Below, in pieces: positions 8,165-13,918 of a stretch of DNA of 14,989 bases. Origin of the DNA: Deltaproteobacteria bacterium UBA7527. Lineage in GTDB: Bacteria > Desulfobacterota > Syntrophorhabdia > Syntrophorhabdales > Syntrophorhabdaceae. The notes under the pieces are model-generated. The model did no database searches, had not been told where the DNA came from, and saw only the letters and a list, made by a program, of their open reading frames with translations. Location of the stretch: NCBI GenBank assembly GCA_002478225.1, contig DLMV01000016.1, positions 1-14,989 on the forward strand, in the 5' to 3' direction. Position 1 is the first letter of the stretch; the number at the start of each line of letters is the position of its first letter. Position numbers and translations under genes: made by a program.

Positions 8165-9024
8165 TGAACCTGTACGAGAGCCTTGACCATTTCATCCGCT
8201 ATCTTACATCAGAGAGAGGGGCATCGCCCCATACTATCGACGCGTACAGCAGGGATATTATCGGGTTTGTCGGGTTCCTCGAGAGTGCATCCTGTATGGT
8301 GCCGGAAAGAAAAGACCTTGAGACGTATATCGGTTTTTTAAGAGAGAAAGGAAAGAAGACGCGGAGCATAGTCCGGGCAATATCGGCGCTGCGGAGCTTT
8401 TTTAATTTTCTTCTTATTGATGGAAAGATAATAAAAAGCCCTCTCGAGGACGTCGAGATCCCGAAATATACACCCCCTATACCGGAGGTCCTGAGCGAGG
8501 AGGAGATACTCCAGCTGATAAGATTGCCTGAAGGATCTAAAACATCCCTGCGGGACAGGGCCATACTCGAATTGTTATATGCTACGGGGCTTCGGGTTTC
8601 GGAACTCATCAAGCTGAAAAAAGGCGATGTCAATCTTGAAGCCGGTTTTTTGATAGCCTCCGGAAAGAGGTCGAAAGAAAGGGTAGTACCCCTTGGCACC
8701 CATTCAAAGGATTCGCTAAAACTTCACCTTGAGACTGAAAAACCGAAAGGGAACTTTATCTTTCCTAATAAAAAAGGCGGCATGCTGACCCGGCAGGCGG
8801 TCTGGAAGATCATCAGAAAATATGCGGCAAAGATGAAAAAGACGCATATATCGCCCCACACGATCAGGCATACTTTTGCCACCCATCTCCTTGAGGGTGG
8901 TGCGGATCTAAGGTCTGTTCAGATCCTGCTCGGGCACGAGGATATATCAACAACGCAGATCTATACCCACGTGGACAGCAAGAGGCTTAAGGAGATCCAC
9001 AGAAAATATCATCCAAGAGGATGA
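8161..9024 (+). CDS. xerD: Site-specific tyrosine recombinase XerD
   Basis: XerD resolves chromosome dimers at dif together with XerC and FtsK. The protein has 287 residues: an N-terminal SAM-like core-binding domain (about 5-90) and a C-terminal catalytic domain. The full catalytic set is visible: R145 in ATGLRVSEL, K169 in ASGKRSKERVVPL, H233 and R236 in SPHTIRHTFATH, H259 in LLGHEDISTTQIYTHV, and nucleophile Y268. All spacings match E. coli XerD (R148, K172, H244, R247, H270, Y279), apart from an 8-residue shorter segment before the HxxR box. The C-terminal end RLKEIHRKYHPRG also resembles XerD more than XerC. It overlaps dut by 4 bp (ATGA), which argues for the housekeeping enzyme rather than an integron or phage integrase. 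ATG 8164 is an equally possible start. Confidence 0.92.
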   Translation: MMNLYESLDHFIRYLTSERGASPHTIDAYSRDIIGFVGFLESASCMVPERKDLETYIGFLREKGKKTRSIVRAISALRSFFNFLLIDGKIIKSPLEDVEIPKYTPPIPEVLSEEEILQLIRLPEGSKTSLRDRAILELLYATGLRVSELIKLKKGDVNLEAGFLIASGKRSKERVVPLGTHSKDSLKLHLETEKPKGNFIFPNKKGGMLTRQAVWKIIRKYAAKMKKTHISPHTIRHTFATHLLEGGADLRSVQILLGHEDISTTQIYTHVDSKRLKEIHRKYHPRG

Positions 9025-9038
9025 AGACTTGACAAATC

Positions 9039-9165
9039 CTAAATCCGAATATCGAAATCCTAAACAAATTCAAATGTTCAAAATTAAAAACGTTTTTGAA
9101 GTCTTTGTTTTGAACATTTGATATTTGAAATTTGATATTGTTTAGTGTTTGGTGCTTAGAGTTTA
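9039..9165. repeat. AT-rich palindromic stutter repeat, family A copy 2
   Basis: This second copy of family A occupies most of the 166-bp gap between xerD and the tRNA nucleotidyltransferase gene, in the same orientation as the copy at 3068-3190. Blocks 9039-9056 and 9060-9075 are identical to 3068-3085 and 3089-3104, and GATATTGTTTAG at 9134-9145 matches 3156-3167. Its core is a clean inverted repeat: CAAATGTTCAAAA (9071-9083) against TTTTGAACATTTG (9108-9120), with the self-complementary AAAAACGTTTTT at 9086-9097 in the loop. The stem is AT-rich and does not end in a U-tract, so it is not a normal terminator. Confidence 0.87.
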
Positions 9166-9190
9166 GTAATTTAACTGTGGGGTGTTGTGA

Positions 9191-11830
9191 GTGAAGGTTA
9201 TAACCTCCCATACGAACGCTGATTTTGATTCCCTTTCATCCATGATGGCAGCAAAAAAGCTGTATCCTGACGCCGTGCTTGTCTTTCCTGGCTCGCAGGA
9301 GAAGACCCTCCGCGATTTTCTCATTCATTCCACACTCTATCTCCTGGATATTTCGAAGATGAAGAAGATCGACTATGAGGCGATCGACACCCTTATCCTC
9401 GTGGATACGCGGCAGAAGACAAGGATAGGCGATTTTGAAAAGGTTGCCGGCAGCGGTAAGGTAAAGATCCATATATACGACCATCATCCGCCATCAGCAG
9501 AAGACATTAAGGGAGACCTGGAGGTTATAGAAAATATAGGCGCTACCGTGAGCATCCTTGTCTCCATCCTTCAGGAGAGAGGGATACCTATAACGCCTGA
9601 AGAGGCGACGGTCATGATGCTTGGCATCTACGAGGAAACAGGCAGCTTCAGGTATTCCTCCACTACAGTCGGCGACTTTAAGGCGGCATCGTATCTCCTT
9701 TCAAAGGGGGCAAACGTCAACCTTGTATCAGACATGCTTACCAGGGAACTGGTGCCCGAGCAGGTCTTTCTGCTCAACGATATCATCAAGAATGCCGCCA
9801 CGTATAACATTAACGGCGTTGATATAGTGATAACGGAGGCAAGCACAGAACAATATGTGGGAGACCTTGCCGTTATCGTGCACAAGTTTCGCGACATGGA
9901 GAATATCAATGTGATCTTTGCCCTGTTCCGGATGGAAGACAGGGTGCATATCATAGGCAGGAGCAGGATACCTGAAGTCGATTCCGGGCATATCATGTCG
10001 CTCATGGGAGGAGGAGGCCATAAGGTTGCAGCCTCTTCGACAGTCAAAGACATGACGCTCATAGAGGCAAAAGAAAGGCTTATTGATATCCTGAAATATA
10101 ACGTGAAACCCCTCTGGAAGGCGAAGGACATCATGTTCTTTCCCGTAAAGTCAGTGGAGTCTTCTCATTCGATACATGACGCAAAGAACATGATGCTGCA
10201 ATATAATATCAATGCACTGCCTGTCATCGCGAACGATAAAGTCGTCGGGATCATCACGAGGCAGATCGTTGAGAAAGCAGCGTTCCATAAGCTTGAGAAC
10301 ATACCGGTAAAGGAATATATGTTCACAGAATTCGCCATGGTAGAGCCTGAAGATTCAATTGAAAAGGTAAAAGAGAAGATCATCGGGAGCAATCAGAGGT
10401 TTTTGCCTGTCATAAAAGAACATGAACTGGTAGGCGCCATTACACGGACAGACCTTCTGAGGATCATTGAGGATGAAATTACGAAGACAGTGCTCGAAAG
10501 GCTTGAATTCCACGAAAAATATGTGAAACGGAAGAACGTGAAAAAGCTCATGGATGAGCGGCTTGACGATGAGACAATGAGGAAGCTGACAGGGATAGGA
10601 AGCCTTGCTGACGGCATGGGCTACCACGCATATCTTGTCGGCGGATTTGTGAGGGACCTGCTGCTCCGTGATGAAAATTATGATATTGATATTGTCATTG
10701 AAGGGGACGGGATAGCGTTTGCAGAAGAGTTGGCGAAACGCTTGAATGTAAAAGTGCGCCCTCACAAGGAATTTGCAACAGCGAAGGTGATCTATAAGGA
10801 CGGGTTCAAGGTTGATATAGCAACGGCGCGGCTTGAATACTACAAGGCCCCCGCCACGCTTCCTGTTGTTGAGCACAGCTCCCTGAAGCTTGATCTCCAC
10901 AGGAGGGATTTTACGATCAATACACTGGCCATATCGCTGAATAAGAATACCTTTGGTGAATTGATCGATTTTTTTGGCGCCCAGCGTGATATCAAGGAGA
11001 AGACGATCAGGGTTCTCCACAGCCTGAGCTTTGTAGAAGATCCGACACGTGTGTTCAGGGCCATCAGGTTTGAGCACAGGTTTGGTTTTAAGATAGGGAA
11101 ACACAGCATGGACCTTATAAAAAATGCGGTGAAACTGAATTTCCTCGCACGGATCAGAGGAAAGAGGGTTTGGGTAGAGCTGGCGCTTATACTCCAGGAG
11201 GACGGGGTCGAAAAGATCTTAAAGCGCCTCCAGGAGCTTGACCTCTTGCGCTTTATCTTTCCATTGCTGGTATTTAATAAAGACAAAGAGAAGCTTTTCA
11301 ACCAGATGCAGGCCATATATAAATGGTATGAGCTGCTCTATCAGGGCAAGCCCGTTGATAGAGTGCAGTATTACCTGCTGGGACTTGTCGAGCATATGAA
11401 GCCCGAGGAGGTTCTTGAATTCTGCAAAAAACTTGAGGTTACCGAGAAGGTCAGAAAAAAGACCACAAGCAACACAGAGCGTGTGCGGGAGGCCCTTGCC
11501 AGGCTGACAATGGGTATGCCGGTTCTGAAGAAAAGCGAGATACACCGTATCCTTGAGCCGTTGCCCAAGGAAGTGATGCTTTTTATCATGGCAAAGACAC
11601 GGACTGAAGAAATAAAGAAGGCGATATCAAATTTCATCACCCACAAAGACTCTTTCAAGCCTTTTACGACAGGCGCCGATCTCAAAAAGATGGGTGTTCA
11701 GGAGGGTCCGGTGTATAAAGACATACTGGAAAGGCTGAAGGACGCAAAGGTTGACATGAATCTGAAAACAAAGGAAGAGGAGGCGCATTTTGTGGACATT
11801 TATCTAATGGAAAAAGGGATGATGCCATGA
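9191..11830 (+). CDS. cca: DHH-CBS-CBS-tRNA nucleotidyltransferase fusion (CCA- or A-adding)
   Basis: This 879-residue protein joins three modules. Residues 1-300 form a DHH/DHHA1 phosphoesterase with H7, D11, D13, D72, D97-H98-H99 and GGGGHK (273-278). Residues 310-430 hold two CBS domains, which in other proteins bind adenine nucleotides. Residues 475-860 are a class II tRNA nucleotidyltransferase with LVGGFVRD (482-489), the catalytic D498 and D500, third acidic residue D542, RRDFTINTLA (571-580) and EDPTRVFRAIRF (616-627). The last module adds all or part of the 3' CCA end of tRNA. Aquifex and Geobacter relatives with this architecture include enzymes that add only A, so the exact nucleotides added are uncertain. 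GTG 9191 directly follows an in-frame TGA and is the earliest possible start. The stop overlaps scpA (ATGA). Confidence 0.93.
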   Translation: MKVITSHTNADFDSLSSMMAAKKLYPDAVLVFPGSQEKTLRDFLIHSTLYLLDISKMKKIDYEAIDTLILVDTRQKTRIGDFEKVAGSGKVKIHIYDHHPPSAEDIKGDLEVIENIGATVSILVSILQERGIPITPEEATVMMLGIYEETGSFRYSSTTVGDFKAASYLLSKGANVNLVSDMLTRELVPEQVFLLNDIIKNAATYNINGVDIVITEASTEQYVGDLAVIVHKFRDMENINVIFALFRMEDRVHIIGRSRIPEVDSGHIMSLMGGGGHKVAASSTVKDMTLIEAKERLIDILKYNVKPLWKAKDIMFFPVKSVESSHSIHDAKNMMLQYNINALPVIANDKVVGIITRQIVEKAAFHKLENIPVKEYMFTEFAMVEPEDSIEKVKEKIIGSNQRFLPVIKEHELVGAITRTDLLRIIEDEITKTVLERLEFHEKYVKRKNVKKLMDERLDDETMRKLTGIGSLADGMGYHAYLVGGFVRDLLLRDENYDIDIVIEGDGIAFAEELAKRLNVKVRPHKEFATAKVIYKDGFKVDIATARLEYYKAPATLPVVEHSSLKLDLHRRDFTINTLAISLNKNTFGELIDFFGAQRDIKEKTIRVLHSLSFVEDPTRVFRAIRFEHRFGFKIGKHSMDLIKNAVKLNFLARIRGKRVWVELALILQEDGVEKILKRLQELDLLRFIFPLLVFNKDKEKLFNQMQAIYKWYELLYQGKPVDRVQYYLLGLVEHMKPEEVLEFCKKLEVTEKVRKKTTSNTERVREALARLTMGMPVLKKSEIHRILEPLPKEVMLFIMAKTRTEEIKKAISNFITHKDSFKPFTTGADLKKMGVQEGPVYKDILERLKDAKVDMNLKTKEEEAHFVDIYLMEKGMMP

Positions 11831-12582
11831 GCTTCTTGGTGCCCACGCTTGAAGTGCAGCTTGAATGCTATGAAGGACCGCTTGCTGTCCTGATATCGCT
11901 CATCAAAAAGAACAAGGTCAGTATCTGGGATATTCCCATCTCAACGATCACGGAGAGATTCCTCGAATATGTGGAGCTGGTGAAAGAGATGAACCTCAAG
12001 ATCGCTGAAGACTTTATAGAGATGGCGTCTCTTCTCCTTTTCATCAAGTCCAAGATGCTCCTTCCCTCAAGCGGCGGAGAAGAGGCTGAAGACCCAAGGG
12101 AAGTGCTTGTCGAGAGGATCATAGAATATGAGCGCTTCAGGACCATGGCAGGCATAATGGATGCCCTTCCCATGCTTGACAGGGATGTGTTCTGCCAGGG
12201 GAAAGATGGGATCGAGAGAGAGACCGATTACGATCTCCTCTGCCTTTGCAACCTCTATTTTGAGCTGATCAGGATCAAGGAAGAATCGTACCTGAGTATA
12301 AATGAGATCAGGCCAACCGTAGAAGAGAAGATCGCCGCATTGAAAGCGATGCTTGAAGCATCCGGCATATATGTGTGGGATATTCATGAAGAGATGGATA
12401 GAAATGAAAAAGTAGCCACTATCCTTGGAATGCTTGAATTGGCAAAGATACAGGCGGCAACCCTCTCGCAAAGAAAAATGTTTGGCAAGATAGTGCTGAA
12501 GAGAAGAGGCAGCGCTGTTATGGAGAGCCGTCCCGAGGAAGGGCCGGTTTTTGGGCAGGAATCGGGAGAAGGCGGTCCATAG
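11827..12582 (+). CDS. scpA: Segregation and condensation protein A
   Basis: ScpA is the kleisin subunit that bridges the SMC head domains in the bacterial condensin complex with ScpB. The 251-residue protein has the N-terminal kleisin block (CYEGPLAVLISLIKKNK near 14-30, then WDIPISTITERFLEYVE and an AEDFIEMASLLLFIKSK stretch up to LLP80), a variable acidic middle, and a C-terminal winged-helix region (about 195-228, KVATILGMLELAKIQ). The family usually reads GPLDLLL; here Asp is replaced by Ala20. An AAAAAGGGA sequence 7 bp before ATG 11827 can serve as ribosome binding site, and the 4-bp overlap with cca suggests coupling. The partner scpB, which normally follows, is not in the window; a repeat element begins at the stop codon instead. 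The glycine- and glutamate-rich tail after about 230 looks disordered. Confidence 0.92.
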   Translation: MSFLVPTLEVQLECYEGPLAVLISLIKKNKVSIWDIPISTITERFLEYVELVKEMNLKIAEDFIEMASLLLFIKSKMLLPSSGGEEAEDPREVLVERIIEYERFRTMAGIMDALPMLDRDVFCQGKDGIERETDYDLLCLCNLYFELIRIKEESYLSINEIRPTVEEKIAALKAMLEASGIYVWDIHEEMDRNEKVATILGMLELAKIQAATLSQRKMFGKIVLKRRGSAVMESRPEEGPVFGQESGEGGP

Positions 12583-12765
12583 CTCATAGTTCATGGCGAA
12601 CAGATACTGGATTGGATGCTCGATGCTTGATACTGGTCAAGAGGCACTAAGTTCGAAGAACCAGGCACGAGGTGCGAGTAATTGGGAGCATTGGTGCCGT
12701 GCCTTTAACCAGAATCCAGCAGCCAGAATCCAGAAGCAGGTTCGCTATGAGCCGCCTTAGTGCTT
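12580..12765. repeat. Palindromic stutter repeat, family B copy 1 (upstream of sppA)
   Basis: This element fills the scpA-sppA gap and starts on the scpA stop codon. It is the reverse complement of the element at 13652-13832 over its whole length with gaps. Matching blocks, in order, are CTCATAGT (12583-12590), ATGCTCGATGCT (12616-12627), GTGCCGTGC (12694-12702), a 22-bp perfect block (12714-12735) and CTATGAGC-GCCTT (near 12745-12758). The element is also an imperfect palindrome within itself: CTCATAG near the left end against CTATGAG near the right end, and GCACTAAG (12644-12651) against CTTAGTGC (12756-12763). No coding capacity is evident. Confidence 0.82.
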
Positions 12766-12772
12766 GCATCAA

Positions 12773-12778
12773 GGGAGG
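12773..12778 (+). promoter_or_regulatory. Ribosome binding site deciding the sppA start
   Basis: GGGAGG lies 7 bp before ATG 12786. The reading frame stays open upstream to ATG 12672, but that extension runs through repeat family B and has no ribosome binding site, so this site fixes the start at 12786. Confidence 0.8.
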
Positions 12779-12785
12779 ATCAACA

Positions 12786-13643
12786 ATGCCCCAATCAAGA
12801 ACAAAAAAGGTGCTTATCGTCATCGGCATCACAATTGCGGTCCTTGTCATCGTGCCTTTGCTCATAAACGTATTTGTAAGGGAGTCGGGTGAAAAGATCG
12901 GAATTGTTGAGATAGAGGGCGCCATCATGGATCCGAAAAATACGATGGACGATATCGTGAAGTTCAAGGATGATGAGAGTATCAAGGGAGTCATTGTGAG
13001 GATAAATTCGCCTGGCGGCGGAGCGGCAGCGAGCCAGGAGATACACAGCGAGGTTAAAAAACTGAGAGGAAAGAAAAAGGTCTTCGTCTCGATGGCATCA
13101 GTATGCGCATCGGGTGGTTACTACATAGCTACTGCAGGCGAAAAGATATACGCAAGCCCTTCGACCATTACAGGCAGCATCGGCGTCATTATGCAGCAGA
13201 CCGTTGTTGAAGATCTGATGAAGAAGATCGGGATACAGGCAAATACGATCAAATCAGGTGAATTGAAGGATGCCGGAACGCCGTTCAGAAAGATGAGAGA
13301 GGACGAACGAAGAGATCTGAACAATGTTCTGGCAGACATACACGAGCAATTTATCAGAGATGTTGCTGAAGGAAGGAACATACCTGTTGATACGGTAAGA
13401 AAACTTTCCGACGGGAGGATCTTCACCGGTATACAGGCAAAGAACGCAGGTCTTGTAGATAAGATCGGCACATTTTACGATGCCGTTGACGAACTGAAAA
13501 CTTCATTGAATATAGTGGGGAAGCCGGTCCTCGTCTATGGAAAAAAACCATTTTCAATTATCAGATGGCTCATCTCATCCCTCGCAAGAGAGTATGGCAC
13601 TGAACTTGATACCCGGTCTTTCAAGTACATATATAATCAGTAA
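12786..13643 (+). CDS. sppA: Signal peptide peptidase SppA, short (S49) form
   Basis: SppA is a membrane-anchored serine peptidase that degrades signal peptides after secretion. From ATG 12786 the protein has 285 residues: a short basic N-terminus (SRTKK), one transmembrane segment at about 9-31, then the S49 domain. The Ser/Lys dyad is visible as S109 in ASVCASGGYYIATAG and K161 in KSGELKDAGTPFR; their spacing of 52 equals that of B. subtilis SppA (S147, K199). GVIVRINSPGGG (68-79) is the usual oxyanion-region block. The length is that of the single-domain form which assembles into octamers. The gene stands alone between two inverted copies of repeat family B, with 203 and 275 bp of noncoding DNA on its sides. 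No clear promoter was found upstream. Confidence 0.95.
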   Translation: MPQSRTKKVLIVIGITIAVLVIVPLLINVFVRESGEKIGIVEIEGAIMDPKNTMDDIVKFKDDESIKGVIVRINSPGGGAAASQEIHSEVKKLRGKKKVFVSMASVCASGGYYIATAGEKIYASPSTITGSIGVIMQQTVVEDLMKKIGIQANTIKSGELKDAGTPFRKMREDERRDLNNVLADIHEQFIRDVAEGRNIPVDTVRKLSDGRIFTGIQAKNAGLVDKIGTFYDAVDELKTSLNIVGKPVLVYGKKPFSIIRWLISSLAREYGTELDTRSFKYIYNQ

Positions 13644-13651
13644 GGCAGGGA

Positions 13652-13832
13652 CGTGCTCCAAAGGCAGCTCATAGCTGATAGCTCATAAAAACCTGATTCT
13701 GGATTCTGGCTGCTGGATACTTGTTAAGAGCACGGCACAAATGTTTACAGTTCCTCGCCCATCTCGTGGTTCCTTGCGTGCTCCTGACCAGCATCGAGCA
13801 TACAAGCATCCAGCATTTGCTCACTATGAGGC
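13652..13832. repeat. Palindromic stutter repeat, family B copy 2 (downstream of sppA, inverted)
   Basis: This copy takes up most of the 275-bp gap between sppA and the histidine kinase. Read on the - strand it aligns with 12580-12765: ACTATGAG 13823-13830, AGCATCGAGCAT 13790-13801, GCACGGCAC 13730-13738 and the 22-bp perfect block 13697-13718. A stuttered AGCTCATAGCTGATAGCTCA run begins at about 13667. The rest of the gap after 13832 holds a short unassigned stretch and a possible promoter. I see no rho-independent terminator after sppA. Confidence 0.82.
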
Positions 13833-13862
13833 GTGAGCAGCCTTTCGGTCGTCTTCCGTCAC

Positions 13863-13892
13863 TTGACAAGCAGAGCAGATCGGTGCTTAAAT
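13863..13892 (+). promoter_or_regulatory. Possible sigma-70-type promoter for the histidine kinase
   Basis: A perfect -35 TTGACA (13863-13868) is followed after 18 bp by TTAAAT (13887-13892, four of six matches to TATAAT). Transcription would begin near 13899, about 20 bp before ATG 13919, and beyond the end of the repeat. The weak -10 and the slightly long spacer keep this tentative. Confidence 0.4.
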
Positions 13893-13918
13893 TTGATAAG
13901 TTTCAGCGGGATCAGATT

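Noticed and set aside
8161..9024. Tyrosine recombinase as a sign of an integrated element
   Set aside because: It overlaps dut by 4 bp, has XerD spacing and XerD-like C-terminus, and no att-like or phage genes lie nearby.
9029..9034. TTGACA after xerD as a -35 box for the cca gene
   Set aside because: No acceptable -10 hexamer lies at 16-18 bp; the following bases belong to repeat A.
9086..9097. AAAAACGTTTTT as core of a rho-independent terminator
   Set aside because: The stem is nearly all A-T and is not followed by a U-tract after a GC-rich hairpin.
9628..10134. 168-codon open frame on the - strand inside the tRNA nucleotidyltransferase gene
   Set aside because: It is a shadow of the DHH domain coding strand, serine-rich and without domain signals; the same holds for the other long antisense frames in infB, pnp and cca.
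13669..13869. 66-codon open frame on the - strand in the sppA-kinase gap
   Set aside because: It consists of the translated family B repeat, has no ribosome binding site and no recognizable domain.
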